64,000 bases of DNA from Paenibacillus bovis (GCA_007679095.1 VEFU01000014.1:19574-83573), one strand, 5' to 3'. Counted from the stretch's first letter, positions 35,629 through 45,459 are shown. Translations and numbers: made by a program. Notes: generated by a model from the sequence alone, not told the origin.

Positions 35629-36887
35629 TTTTTATACAGTTCCTTCCAATCTATTCTCCAGCCAATACTTGGTTCATCTGATAATACATAAAATTGGCCA
35701 TTACTTAAATCTAGATCTAATTCAGTTTCGTCTATGGTCAGTCTTTCCCCTAGAACATCATAATAGCATTCTGTAGCACACTCTATTATTTCTTCACTAT
35801 CAAGTTCATCTATACTTATCTTTCTAAGTTTCCTTTTTAATTTTGCATGAGTTTTTTTATGGGATGTTTCCCAAATTCTAATTGAATTACTATTGAATCT
35901 TATTTTCTCTTCTTCCGTTATTTCACTTTCTTGCAACCATTCCTCTATATTATTTAATAAAAGTATTTTTGAAGTAAAAATTGTTACTAACTCATCCTCA
36001 TAATCTAAATCATCTTCATCTAAAATTTCAGCATCTATTAGTTGTTTAATTGAAAGATAGCTATTATAATCGTCTGGTATTGGTTTTTTCGGTGTATTAA
36101 ATTTGATTGGGAGTTTTTTACTTCTTCCTAATTCAAAGTAACGGGTAAATCTCTTATAGTAGTCTTCAAAACTTATAATAACCTTTTTTCTTGATTTTAC
36201 ATCTTCGTAGATCATCTTTCGCAAACTACTATCTATAGCGTGAAATACACTTTCTAATCTTCCTTCCGGAACGTTTTTTTCCTTCAAACGGGTGTAAATT
36301 AAATCAAATAAATCATCCTTACTTAAACAAAAGTCTAGTTTTTTAATAAACTCCTCAACAAATTCATTATCTTTAGAATGCAGTTTACTTATGTAATTAT
36401 CAACTTGTGACTTCTTTTTTCCTTTTTTTGGGGTGCATAATTTTAACAAATACTCCTTAAATGAGGTTATCGTTAAACTATTTTCCTTTAAGAGGTTTGC
36501 TTTTTTTAAGAATTCATTCCTACTTGAATTAGATTTGTTTGTCACTAACAAGAAATTAGTTTTTTTTATAAATTCAATTTGCGAAACACTTGCTGAGCGC
36601 CCCAATGTACTATCAGTAATTATATCTATCCAATTACTAATTGTTTTCCATAAGTCTTCATCCTTTTCAGATAAAGTACCAGTTGAGGAAATTGAATGTT
36701 TTAGTTGAATCAATGTTTCCATTCCATCCCTCATCTCGATATGGACATCATCCTTCACTTCATATCCAACGGTTTGACCTTCTTTAATTTGTAATAGTTC
36801 ATTAAGAAAATAGTAATATTGATAATCAAACCCAATAGATTTAGAATCCGCAGAGGTCTTTTCTTGTATAGATTTTCCTTTACTCAT
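35625..36887 (-). CDS. ABC-three-component system effector with Cap4-like nuclease domain
   Basis: A 420-residue protein. The N-terminus reads GFDYQYYYFLNELLQI, then GYEVKDDVHIEM and LIQLKHS, matching the E..DD...QxK pattern of a PD-(D/E)XK fold like the endonuclease domain of Cap4. The middle and C-terminal parts are helical and probably contact the other components. I prefer the ATG at 36887 because AAAGGTG lies nine bases upstream; a GTG at 36899 is too close to that site. First gene of the three-gene operon. The likely role is DNA cleavage on activation. Confidence 0.72.
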   Translation of the reverse strand: MSKGKSIQEKTSADSKSIGFDYQYYYFLNELLQIKEGQTVGYEVKDDVHIEMRDGMETLIQLKHSISSTGTLSEKDEDLWKTISNWIDIITDSTLGRSASVSQIEFIKKTNFLLVTNKSNSSRNEFLKKANLLKENSLTITSFKEYLLKLCTPKKGKKKSQVDNYISKLHSKDNEFVEEFIKKLDFCLSKDDLFDLIYTRLKEKNVPEGRLESVFHAIDSSLRKMIYEDVKSRKKVIISFEDYYKRFTRYFELGRSKKLPIKFNTPKKPIPDDYNSYLSIKQLIDAEILDEDDLDYEDELVTIFTSKILLLNNIEEWLQESEITEEEKIRFNSNSIRIWETSHKKTHAKLKRKLRKISIDELDSEEIIECATECYYDVLGERLTIDETELDLDLSNGQFYVLSDEPSIGWRIDWKELYKN

Positions 36888-36963
36888 AGCAAAAATCACC
36901 TTTCCTTCATCTAATTTCTCCTTCTTTACAATTAAATTTTAAACGTTATAATAATAAAACTAT

Positions 36964-37983
36964 TTAGTTTTCTTCATACCAATAATACTCATCTAAATAT
37001 TTATTCTTACTTGGAAAACTAGAATCTATTAAATCAGCCAATTTTCTAGATTGTTCAGAATCACCAAGTGTATATCTACACATATATATCAATTTTTCCT
37101 TTTCAATAGGCAATTTCCTTACTTGAAATTCCTTATATAAATTAAACAACTCACCAATTACTCCAAGTATGATAGCGGTTTCACTTGTATAAATTAAATT
37201 TGATTGCTCTTTGATATAATCTCTTTCAAAATAACCTTTAAAGCTTTCTACCTCTAAATTAAAATCCAGCTGCTTATAACCTTCAAAAGAATAGTTTTCG
37301 AGATTTCTATGATCGGATAGATGCTGTGGATAACTATAGGTCATTTTAGTGATACCAAATTCTTCCGTTTGTAAATTCGAATACCTTTTCCAGACATAAC
37401 CATGTGAACCACCGCTACCTAAATTATTAATAATCATTAGCTTTCCTTCGTTTATAAATGGATTAATATTGATTTCAATGCCATATTTTGCATGACTAGG
37501 AATAAAACTGCCATTCTTATTTACATTTCTATGGTATCCTTTACTATTAACTAACTTATAAATTTCTTCAACGAAGTTGTTACTACTCCCAGTAACTATG
37601 TATCTAGATTTTCCAGCTAAAGTAATAATACTGTTTGCTAAATAGAATTTAGCATAATATGCTGTTATTTCTATCCAATGTTGAAGTCCACCATCATACA
37701 GTTTCAATGTACATAAGTAGTTATAAAAAGCCTTATAAAAGTTAAATAAAGATTCATGTAGCAAAAGTGCTTTCATATAATCTAAATCCTGTTGATCTAA
37801 TTCAATCTCAACCTGATTATTTTTAAAAGATTTTTTGAATAAATCCATATTTTTAGGATAGATATTTTTTATAAAGAGTGGCACATTCCATTCGCTAGGT
37901 CTAGGTGCAATACCTCTGATAGACAGACTTGTAGTGGTATAATCTGTTTTTTTATAAAAATTAATTAAACTTTTTCTCTTCAT
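36964..37983 (-). CDS. Unknown protein next to the ABC-3C operon
   Basis: A 339-residue soluble, largely helical protein. Features include HESLFNFYKAFYNYL, EITAYYAKFYLANSIITLAG and NNLGSGGSHGYVWKRYSNL. The helical repeats and HWIEITAYYA region recall HEPN or YaaC-like conserved proteins, but I see no RxxxxH motif and cannot assign a family. AGAGGGATG precedes the ATG. It lies 64 bases upstream of the ABC-3C operon on the same strand and has a terminator-like hairpin before it, so it may be an accessory gene of that system. Confidence 0.55.
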   Translation of the reverse strand: MKRKSLINFYKKTDYTTTSLSIRGIAPRPSEWNVPLFIKNIYPKNMDLFKKSFKNNQVEIELDQQDLDYMKALLLHESLFNFYKAFYNYLCTLKLYDGGLQHWIEITAYYAKFYLANSIITLAGKSRYIVTGSSNNFVEEIYKLVNSKGYHRNVNKNGSFIPSHAKYGIEININPFINEGKLMIINNLGSGGSHGYVWKRYSNLQTEEFGITKMTYSYPQHLSDHRNLENYSFEGYKQLDFNLEVESFKGYFERDYIKEQSNLIYTSETAIILGVIGELFNLYKEFQVRKLPIEKEKLIYMCRYTLGDSEQSRKLADLIDSSFPSKNKYLDEYYWYEEN

Positions 37984-38023
37984 AACATCCCTCTTTTTAT
38001 AATTCTTTTAACTTTTATAAAAA

Positions 38024-38060
38024 AATCAGAAGTTACCAAATAGAGGTTAAGCTTCTGATT
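38024..38060 (-). terminator. Terminator/attenuator-like hairpin in front of the unknown gene
   Basis: On the minus strand AATCAGAAG pairs with CTTCTGATT, with an inner TTAACC/GGTAA stem, followed by seven T's. It ends about 40 bases before the ATG at 37983. No gene lies upstream to be terminated, so it may be a leader attenuator. Confidence 0.6.
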
Positions 38061-38267
38061 GTCTAGGTTGAATTCAATTACAATGGTAGTGAGTAGGCAT
38101 TAATAAAATAATCTAAAGCATATCAATACTATTTTGTATCTCTTGGCTAAAATTGTCAATGAAACTTCCTTTTTGTCTAGTAATATCCCCTTTTAATCAG
38201 AAGTGTAATAAATTTCATTTCATATTAATAGCTCACTTAAAAATGTTTAACTTTTATAAATGGGTGG

Positions 38268-38331
38268 TATAATATTAATGTTGTTAGTGCAATTTGTATT
38301 TCGGTCAGAGGGAATGCTATAGCATTCCCTC
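38268..38331 (+). promoter_or_regulatory. Promoter and leader palindrome of the zinc-ribbon gene
   Basis: TATAAT at 38268-38273 follows a TTTAAC 16 bases upstream. In the predicted leader lies a perfect 24-bp palindrome, GAGGGAATGCTA and its exact complement (38308-38331), with no T-tract. It could be an operator or an RNA hairpin. Confidence 0.55.
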
Positions 38332-38355
38332 CAATTTATTTAAAGGGTGATTTGA

Positions 38356-38547
38356 GTGAAAGACAATATTGAATATTGTCCTTATTGCAAAGTAAGCTTG
38401 CAAGGTGAACCTATTCCTAAAGAGTTACAGAAAAATTATGGTAATGCTACGCATGGCTCTAGAAAAATTGGAATTTCTAGTTTAGAAGAGGACAGAGTGA
38501 CAAAATGGGAATGTCCAGATTGTCACCAACAGTGGGATCGGGACTAA
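38356..38547 (+). CDS. Small zinc-ribbon protein
   Basis: A 63-residue protein with a GTG start after AAAGGGTGA. Two CxxC pairs, YCPYCK at the start and WECPDCHQQW at the end, form a probable zinc ribbon. It is the only plus-strand gene in the defence part of island C. The role is unknown; such small proteins often bind nucleic acid or modulate a partner. Confidence 0.7.
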   Translation: MKDNIEYCPYCKVSLQGEPIPKELQKNYGNATHGSRKIGISSLEEDRVTKWECPDCHQQWDRD

Positions 38548-38611
38548 TCAACATCTTTTATGGAAATAGCAATTATGAGGTTCTTTAAATTATAATTTAA
38601 AACAAGAGCAG

Positions 38612-38645
38612 AAAAATCCAGCACTATAATTAGTACTGGATTTTT
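38612..38645. terminator. Bidirectional terminator between zinc-ribbon gene and hsdR
   Basis: AAAAATCCAGCACTA pairs with TAGTACTGGATTTTT over a 4-base loop, with one mismatch. Confidence 0.8.
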
Positions 38646-38717
38646 CTATTTAATGCCCTTGTTGCAATTCCTACGACAATATTTATTATTTCCATTTTCA
38701 TAGAGAGTAAACATTAT

Positions 38718-41700
38718 CTATGCCCCACTAATCTCTTCCGCATTCCGATTAATCTCATCAATAACTCCAAGAATTTTTCTCGCATCATCCATATTATCTT
38801 TAAACAAACTCACGATACTACCAACCGTTCGAAATGGTTCTTGTTGAAGTACTTTTTTATCAAGCGTTCCGTTTTTCACAACGTAATCTACGATAAGTTT
38901 TACAAAGCGAGTTTGGCTTAGATTTAGGCGATTTTCGGATAGGAATTCAGAGAATGCTGCATTAGCTGCTTGTGGGTCTAGACCAACAATTTGCCGAACT
39001 AATTTTGTAATTGGTGTTTCACCAAAATCTTTTTGATAGTCTTCCTTCGTACCAAGCTCTTTCCAAAGTATTTCTTCCAGCATTTCTACATCCTGTGCGG
39101 TTAATGGTTTATTGTGGTTTAGTTTATAAATTGCCAATTGATCCTTATGTTCATTTAAGTAATGATGGACCTTTTTCTTATAACTTTGTAAATCATTCAC
39201 ATGGAACATCGGACCATTTTCTTTCACTTCAATGACTTGGTCTTGGAAGTTTGTGTAGTAGATCTTTTGTGTTTCCTTTTCAATGAATTTAATTAAGTCT
39301 CTTAATGCTTCACGGACTGAATCTAATTCAAATATATCTGCACTATCCCAGAATTCTTCTGTTAACACTTTGTCTATGACAGGCTTTTGTTCTAGTACCT
39401 GTGGAATTGTACCTAACTTCGATAATGCTTCTGCTGTTTGAACAACACTACGAATTGGTTTGGTTGCGTTGTTTGATTGTAGTTTGGCTAATTCAATTGT
39501 ATACATCACCAAATCAAAACGTTTAGCAAATTCATCTTCCTCAAATGGAACAATAATTGGTGAAATATGATCTTTTATTTCATTCGTATCCAGAACAGAA
39601 AGTACTTGCCAATTATCTCGATTCTTAAATTTCTCTACATATTGGAGATGTTGTCTAACGCGGAAGTTTTCGTTATCTAATGTCAAAATATCTCTTGTTA
39701 CTTCATTTACTAATTCATTGCGATGGCGTATGTATTCTTCTGTCTGATAATCGGTTCCCTGTAGTTCACGGATAATGTCAACTTTTGAATTATATAGTTT
39801 CTCTGTAAGACTCTTGCCAACTTTTCTATCCATTCCTTTAGGATTTTCACGGAAAAATTCAAAGTTACCACAATAATCAAAGATAAGGAAATGCGTCTTA
39901 TCTTCTCCTATTCCAAGCAAATCTGGACATAATCTTGTTCCACGCCCAATCATTTGCCAGAACTTAGACTTCGAGCGAACTTTCTTAAAGAAGACAAGGT
40001 TTACAACTTCAGGTATATCTACACCTGTATCTAGCATATCTACAGAAATGGCAATTTGCGGCAGCCTATTCACTTCCGAAAAATCATTTATAAGTGTTTG
40101 ATAATAGTTCACACTATAATCAATGACCCTAGCAAAATTACCTTCATACTCAGGGAAGAGTACGTCAAATCGATGAGATATCCTTTCAGCATGGGCATGA
40201 TTCTTGGCAAAGATTATCGTCTTACCGATTTTATCTCCGCCCTCGACCTTTATCCCTTTTTCCATCAAGTCTATTAATACTTTATCAATTGTATTATCAT
40301 TAAATAACCAATTATTTAAAGCTGAACTATCAATATCCTTTAGGTCCTCTTCTTCGTCAAAAGTTTCTTCAAAAAGTTCTTTTTCTTCCTCTGATAAATC
40401 ATCATAATGGATACCTTCTTCTAGGAACTTCGTCTTCGTTTCAATTGTACGATAGTCTACCAAGTATCCATCTTCAACCGCTTGGTCTAACTCATAGGCA
40501 TAGGTTGGAACACCATTCTCAAGGTCAAACACTTCATACGTATTTTTATCGATTTCATCTTTTGGTGTTGCGGTAAGGCCAAGTAAAACTCCATCAAAAT
40601 AATCAAAAATACTACGGTACTTTTTATAAATACTGCGGTGAGATTCATCAATAATAATGAGATCAAAGTGACCAACCGTAAATAATTTCTTACCGTCTTT
40701 CCTTTTTGCTTCATCTATGGCATTCATCATCGTCGGATATGTAGAGAATACCATTCGGCTTTCTTCTGGGTTGTCTTTATTATCTAGGAGGTTACATAGA
40801 GTCAAACTTGGAAGTAAGTTATTAAAGTTTCGATATGCTTGGTAGAGTAATGTTTTTCGGTCAGCTAGGAATAGAACATTTTTTACCCAGTTGTGCCGAG
40901 TTAGAACATCCACTAAGGAAATAGCAGTTCTTGTTTTTCCACTTCCCGTGGCCATAACTAACAAAGCCTTTCTTTGGTTACGTGTTAAAGCATCGCATAC
41001 TGAAAGAATAGCCTCTTTTTGATAATAGCGATTACTAATATCATCATTGATTTGAATATCTGCTAAAGGCCGCTTCATTTTACGGCGATTCATTAATAGA
41101 CTCAAGTCATCCTTATCATAAAATCCAGAAACTTTACGAGGTGGATATGGATCGTGCCAAATATATGTTTCAAAGCCATTGGTGTAAAAAATGACTGGTC
41201 TAGTATCTGTCATGTTTTCTAGACAATCGGCATATAACTTGGCTTGCTGTCTTCCAATTTTCGGATCTTTTGATGTTCTTTTTGCCTCGACGACTGCAAG
41301 AGGTTTACCATTATCTCCAAAAAGCACATAGTCCGCAAAGCCTTGCCCTGTATTGTTCGGCATTCCCTCAACAGGATATTCTCTTTCAATATTTTTATTG
41401 AACTCCCAACCAGCTAGTTTTAAATCAAGATCGATATATTTAAGTCTTGTTTCAAACTCCTTCAACTCATCTACTTGGAAGTCATATTCCTTCGTATTCT
41501 CTTTCCGTTTTTCTGTCACCTTTTTACGAAGAGATTCATTTTCTTTCATAATCTCTTCTAGCTTTCTATCCTTTGAACTTAATTGTTCATAGAGGTCTTT
41601 TAATTCCTCTGGACGAACACGTTTTTCTTCACCAATAGGTAATTTTGATTCATCAAACTCTCCAGCAGTATATTCATCCGAATAACAATAATCAATCCAA

Positions 41701-42056
41701 GCAATAAATTGGAATAAGTGATGAAGGGAAAGAACCGCTTCATCACGTTTAATAGGAGAATTAGTATGAACGGCAACATTTCCCAACTTCACAATATACT
41801 TCATTAACGGCAATAACTCTTCATCAATAATCCCTATAAAGTTTCTGTCATGAATTAAGCTTGAAAGGTTATCTTGATAGGGAACTTTTACTGCGCTATC
41901 GAAACTGTATACCCATTTAACAGCTAACTCTAGCGCACGGCGAGACTGGATTGCACTAACTGCCGGACTGACAACTAAGCCATTTTCCGCTTCTAAACAA
42001 GCGTTAGTAAAATCTCTATATTGCTTTTTTTCTTTAAGAAATATAAAGTTTGACAC
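38718..42056 (-). CDS. hsdR: Type I restriction enzyme R subunit
   Basis: An 1,112-residue motor/nuclease subunit. The N-terminal 170 residues are DUF4145-like. A coiled coil follows, then the endonuclease domain with VVEAKRTSKDPKIG (QxxxK/ExK active site) near residue 258. The helicase has MATGSGKTRTA (Walker A), IIDESHRS (DEAD-like), GLTATP and a C-terminal GRGTRL motif. It ends with an EcoEI_R-type C-terminal domain. GTG start after AGGGGGA. It translocates and cuts DNA lacking the HsdM/S methylation. Last gene of the hsdM-hsdS-hsdR operon. It appears intact. Confidence 0.93.
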   Translation of the reverse strand: MSNFIFLKEKKQYRDFTNACLEAENGLVVSPAVSAIQSRRALELAVKWVYSFDSAVKVPYQDNLSSLIHDRNFIGIIDEELLPLMKYIVKLGNVAVHTNSPIKRDEAVLSLHHLFQFIAWIDYCYSDEYTAGEFDESKLPIGEEKRVRPEELKDLYEQLSSKDRKLEEIMKENESLRKKVTEKRKENTKEYDFQVDELKEFETRLKYIDLDLKLAGWEFNKNIEREYPVEGMPNNTGQGFADYVLFGDNGKPLAVVEAKRTSKDPKIGRQQAKLYADCLENMTDTRPVIFYTNGFETYIWHDPYPPRKVSGFYDKDDLSLLMNRRKMKRPLADIQINDDISNRYYQKEAILSVCDALTRNQRKALLVMATGSGKTRTAISLVDVLTRHNWVKNVLFLADRKTLLYQAYRNFNNLLPSLTLCNLLDNKDNPEESRMVFSTYPTMMNAIDEAKRKDGKKLFTVGHFDLIIIDESHRSIYKKYRSIFDYFDGVLLGLTATPKDEIDKNTYEVFDLENGVPTYAYELDQAVEDGYLVDYRTIETKTKFLEEGIHYDDLSEEEKELFEETFDEEEDLKDIDSSALNNWLFNDNTIDKVLIDLMEKGIKVEGGDKIGKTIIFAKNHAHAERISHRFDVLFPEYEGNFARVIDYSVNYYQTLINDFSEVNRLPQIAISVDMLDTGVDIPEVVNLVFFKKVRSKSKFWQMIGRGTRLCPDLLGIGEDKTHFLIFDYCGNFEFFRENPKGMDRKVGKSLTEKLYNSKVDIIRELQGTDYQTEEYIRHRNELVNEVTRDILTLDNENFRVRQHLQYVEKFKNRDNWQVLSVLDTNEIKDHISPIIVPFEEDEFAKRFDLVMYTIELAKLQSNNATKPIRSVVQTAEALSKLGTIPQVLEQKPVIDKVLTEEFWDSADIFELDSVREALRDLIKFIEKETQKIYYTNFQDQVIEVKENGPMFHVNDLQSYKKKVHHYLNEHKDQLAIYKLNHNKPLTAQDVEMLEEILWKELGTKEDYQKDFGETPITKLVRQIVGLDPQAANAAFSEFLSENRLNLSQTRFVKLIVDYVVKNGTLDKKVLQQEPFRTVGSIVSLFKDNMDDARKILGVIDEINRNAEEISGA

Positions 42057-42073
42057 GAATATCCCCCCTAATG

Positions 42074-43231
42074 TTACAGACTATATACTTCTTCTGAGGG
42101 TAATTCCCCCTTAAAGGCACGTTGCAAAATCGAATTAAAATTGTTTTGTAATTCTACTAAGCTTTTATTAAAGATATCTTTCTGTCTTTCAATTTCACTT
42201 ATCACTTTTTCAAATTGTTTTTGCTTTTCAATTGGCGGAACTGAAATATCTAAATCACTTAATATTTTTAAATTAATATTTTTTTGTGCAGACTCTGGAG
42301 CATTTGCCTCAATAATCTTTTGAAGGAATTTAAACCAAAAAAGTACATATAGATTAGACATATTTTTATTAGGAACATAAGCTACAACACTATCAGGGAA
42401 ACAGGCGTCAAAAGTAAGTATACCTGTTCGTGCTATGTTAGCTGCAATTGTAATACATAAAGTCCCAGCCGGCCACATTTTACTCTGTTTTAAACCGAGT
42501 TCTGAATATGTTTGATGATACTTTCTGATATATATATCTGAATTTGCAACATCCCCAGTCTGTATTAAAGGATATGGACCTCCTAAAAGTTCTGGAGCAT
42601 TTCTGGGTCTATGTTTAGACATCCCTCTTTTCAGTTCACCTGTTTCAGATAATTTTTTTACATCCCAATTTTTATTATTGATAACTGGGTCTCCAAACAT
42701 CTCTAAAAACAAACTTTGAGTTAATTGATCTATAGCTTTGATCTGAGCTTTGCGCTTGTTTACTACTCCTTGAGCCAATATTAAAGTATTAGCTATTTTC
42801 TGTTGAACATCTATTGGAGGAAAGGGGATTAATAAATTATCAAAATACTTTTTAGTAATATGCTTCATAGTAGAACCATGTAGGAAATGTAAAGCTCTGT
42901 CTAAAGTCCTCTGTACCATAAATTTAAAGTAATGTTTATCTATCTTTTCTTTATCAAAAACCACTTTAAAAATATGTTGATTCAATAATGCATCTTCTCC
43001 ACTCCATTCATATACACCTAGACTTGCAGACCAAGCAATAAGAATGTCTCCCTTTTTAACAATATACTTCTCATCAATCTCCCCATTAAAATAATTGACT
43101 TTTTCTGATGTGTTAGTTAAATTTTGAATCCTTATAATTGGCAATCCTTTAGAATCCCAATCCTTTGGTTTAAATGCATAACCATTTATATATGTTGCTA
43201 TATCCCCTAACTTTTTATAAGTAATGGACAT
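42074..43231 (-). CDS. hsdS: Type I restriction-modification specificity subunit
   Basis: A 385-residue protein with two target-recognition domains separated and followed by conserved helices. The first begins YKKLGDIATYINGYAF and ends PPIDVQQKIANTLILAQ. The second begins WDVKKLSETGELKRGMS and ends PPIEKQKQFEKVISEIERQ. It sets the bipartite DNA sequence recognised by the whole complex. It starts four bases past the hsdM stop and lies 17 bases before hsdR. The length is normal, so it is probably functional. Confidence 0.92.
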   Translation of the reverse strand: MSITYKKLGDIATYINGYAFKPKDWDSKGLPIIRIQNLTNTSEKVNYFNGEIDEKYIVKKGDILIAWSASLGVYEWSGEDALLNQHIFKVVFDKEKIDKHYFKFMVQRTLDRALHFLHGSTMKHITKKYFDNLLIPFPPIDVQQKIANTLILAQGVVNKRKAQIKAIDQLTQSLFLEMFGDPVINNKNWDVKKLSETGELKRGMSKHRPRNAPELLGGPYPLIQTGDVANSDIYIRKYHQTYSELGLKQSKMWPAGTLCITIAANIARTGILTFDACFPDSVVAYVPNKNMSNLYVLFWFKFLQKIIEANAPESAQKNINLKILSDLDISVPPIEKQKQFEKVISEIERQKDIFNKSLVELQNNFNSILQRAFKGELPSEEVYSL

Positions 43232-43235
43232 ATTC

Positions 43236-44702
43236 TCACAACCCTTTTACTATTTCTTTTAGTTTTTTTAATCCTTCTATAATCTCCTGCTCATAAGTAT
43301 CTATTTTTTTGAGTATTTTATCTGGAGTTTCGTACTCAACTTCCTCATATTCAATATCTTTATATTTATTTATTGACAAATCATAATTATTCTCTCTAAG
43401 TTCTTCAATTGGAACAAAGAATGATTGGTCATTACGTGTTCGATCCTTTTCTGTTTCCAAATTACTAAATCTTTGTATTATGTCTGGAATATCATTCTGT
43501 TCAATAGGACTACGTTGATCATCTAATGTAAAACCGTCAGCTTCCATATCATAGAACCATACATTTCCAGTCCCACCTGCTCCAGTTTTTGTGAAAATTA
43601 ATACTGCAGTAGAAACTCCTGCATATGGTTTAAATACTCCACTAGGCATTGAAATAACTGCTTCTAATTTATGATTCTCGATAATTTCTTTCCGAATTGT
43701 ATTATAAGCCTTCTGATTTCTAAACAAAACACCTTCTGGAACTATAACTGCAGCCCGTCCACCCGGTTTTAAAATACGAATAAATAATGATAAAAATAAT
43801 AGCTCCGTTTTCTTGGTCTTAGCGATTTTTAACAAATCATTTGACACCGATTCATAATCCAACGATCCCTTAAACGGTGGATTTGCTAAAACTAACGTAT
43901 ATTGCTCTTTATCCTTATTAATTTCTGCAAGTGAATCACGATAATCAATATTGGGATTATCCACTCCATGAAGCATCATATTCATAGCTCCAATTCGTAG
44001 CATCGTTCGGTCCATGTCATTCCCATAGAACATAGTATTATGGTAATGCTCTTTTAACCCTTGAACGAGAAACATATCGCTATGATGGTCACGTAGATAT
44101 TCACTTGCTGCAACTAAGAATCCAGCTGATCCCATTGCTGGGTCAATAATAATATCTTCTGGAGTTGGCTTCATTAACTCTACTATCAATTTAATAATGT
44201 GCCTTGGTGTACGGAATTGACCATTCGTTCCAGATGTTGCAATCTTAGATAAAAGATACTCATATAAATCTCCTTGGGCATCGCGGTCTTCTGTTGCCGG
44301 AAGATTATCAATACCATCTACAACTTTAGCCAACATATTTGGTGTTGGAATTAAGAACGTCGCATCTCCCATATACTTTGAATATGCCGATTCTTCTTTA
44401 CCATGTAAATTCTTTATAAATGGAAATACTTCATTTGAGACTACATCATACATCTCTTCTGCAGAACCCAGTTGTTTAAATTGGTTCCAACGTAAATGCT
44501 GTTTATCTTCAGGAAAAACTCCCTCATGCCCGATTCCAAGAAACTCCGCTTCCTGTTCCTTTGTTGTTTCCGCTTCATCTAATCCTTTTATAAAAAGTAA
44601 ATAGGTAAATTGTTCGATAACGGTTAATGGATTTGTAATCCCACCTGTCCAGAACGTTTCCCATATTTTATCTACTCTATTTCGAATTTCACCTGTAATC
44701 AT
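43236..44702 (-). CDS. hsdM: Type I restriction-modification methyltransferase subunit
   Basis: A 488-residue N6-adenine methyltransferase. The N-terminal helical HsdM_N domain is followed by motif I DPAMGSAGF near residue 180 and motif IV LANPPFKG near residue 267. It transfers a methyl group from SAM to adenine in the site read by HsdS, protecting host DNA. GGAGG lies seven bases before the ATG. First gene of the operon; about 240 bases upstream are free for a promoter. Confidence 0.94.
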   Translation of the reverse strand: MITGEIRNRVDKIWETFWTGGITNPLTVIEQFTYLLFIKGLDEAETTKEQEAEFLGIGHEGVFPEDKQHLRWNQFKQLGSAEEMYDVVSNEVFPFIKNLHGKEESAYSKYMGDATFLIPTPNMLAKVVDGIDNLPATEDRDAQGDLYEYLLSKIATSGTNGQFRTPRHIIKLIVELMKPTPEDIIIDPAMGSAGFLVAASEYLRDHHSDMFLVQGLKEHYHNTMFYGNDMDRTMLRIGAMNMMLHGVDNPNIDYRDSLAEINKDKEQYTLVLANPPFKGSLDYESVSNDLLKIAKTKKTELLFLSLFIRILKPGGRAAVIVPEGVLFRNQKAYNTIRKEIIENHKLEAVISMPSGVFKPYAGVSTAVLIFTKTGAGGTGNVWFYDMEADGFTLDDQRSPIEQNDIPDIIQRFSNLETEKDRTRNDQSFFVPIEELRENNYDLSINKYKDIEYEEVEYETPDKILKKIDTYEQEIIEGLKKLKEIVKGL

Positions 44703-44942
44703 GTCATTTCCTCCTATTGCACTATTACTTTCATTATACAGTTTTAAACAGTTTTTATAAATGGATTGTATTGGTTAACATTTCTTTATCCTTTTAGGAA
44801 TATCTTTCGGTCAAATAAAACTCTATGAAAATTACCAGTTAGTTCTTTTTACCTATTAGAATATTAACTTCTTAAATGTAAGATGTTTAATGCTTGAGGC
44901 CAAGAGCATTTTATTAAAACTCTATAGAAAGGAGGACTCCAA

Positions 44943-45104
44943 GTGGAGAACAATAAAAATAAATCCAATAATGATTTGTATAAGCTATGTTTAGCTTGTT
45001 GTGAAGATGTTGGAATCTCTAAAACTATCATTCATATGTTCATCCACTTGCAAGGACGAAAATATGAACAAAATAATGAAAAAGCTTCGCGTTCCCGGAT
45101 ATGA
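44943..45104 (+). CDS. Small protein at the start of the recombinase operon
   Basis: A 53-residue ORF with a GTG start, supported by AAAGGAGG four bases before it. It has a Cys-rich segment (LYKLCLACCEDVG) and a basic C-terminus. It overlaps the following small gene by about 40 bases in another frame. No family recognised. Confidence 0.5.
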   Translation: MENNKNKSNNDLYKLCLACCEDVGISKTIIHMFIHLQGRKYEQNNEKASRSRI

Positions 45105-45219
45105 AACGAAAGTAATTATAAAGCCAAAAGAAAATGACAATGAAGCCAAACAAATGGATGGCTTTCAGTTATCCCTTGATATAGATACGGAACTAGGAAG
45201 TTCAGCAAAAGATAAGTAA
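45064..45219 (+). CDS. Small protein overlapping the previous gene
   Basis: A 51-residue ORF (MNKIMKKLRVPGYETKVIIK...) whose ATG is preceded by AAGGA. It has a basic N-terminal half and an acidic C-terminal half. Translational coupling to the preceding gene is likely. An upstream GTG at 45001 in the same frame lacks a ribosome site. The function is unknown. Confidence 0.5.
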   Translation: MNKIMKKLRVPGYETKVIIKPKENDNEAKQMDGFQLSLDIDTELGSSAKDK

Positions 45220-45280
45220 CGTATAAATCACTCCCCTTCAGTCAAAGATGTTTACAAAAAACTAGATTGGAGGGGATAAC

Positions 45281-45436
45281 ATGAAAAAGCACTATCGTGT
45301 TGTGAAAGTGACATACTCCGAAGAACTACCGTCAGAATCAGAATTATGGTTTAGACGTTTTATTGAGAAATCACTTCTTAATCATATTGCAAAAGATAAT
45401 CACAGACTTCAGGCTTTACTAATTAGTAGAAAATAA
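45281..45436 (+). CDS. Small basic protein
   Basis: A 51-residue ORF (MKKHYRVVKVTYSEELPSES...) after GGAGGGG, too short for most gene callers. It lies 23 bases before the first serine recombinase gene and probably belongs to its operon. A recombination accessory or directionality role is possible but unproven. Confidence 0.5.
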   Translation: MKKHYRVVKVTYSEELPSESELWFRRFIEKSLLNHIAKDNHRLQALLISRK

Positions 45437-45459
45437 AAATTAATAGAAAGGAAACTGTC

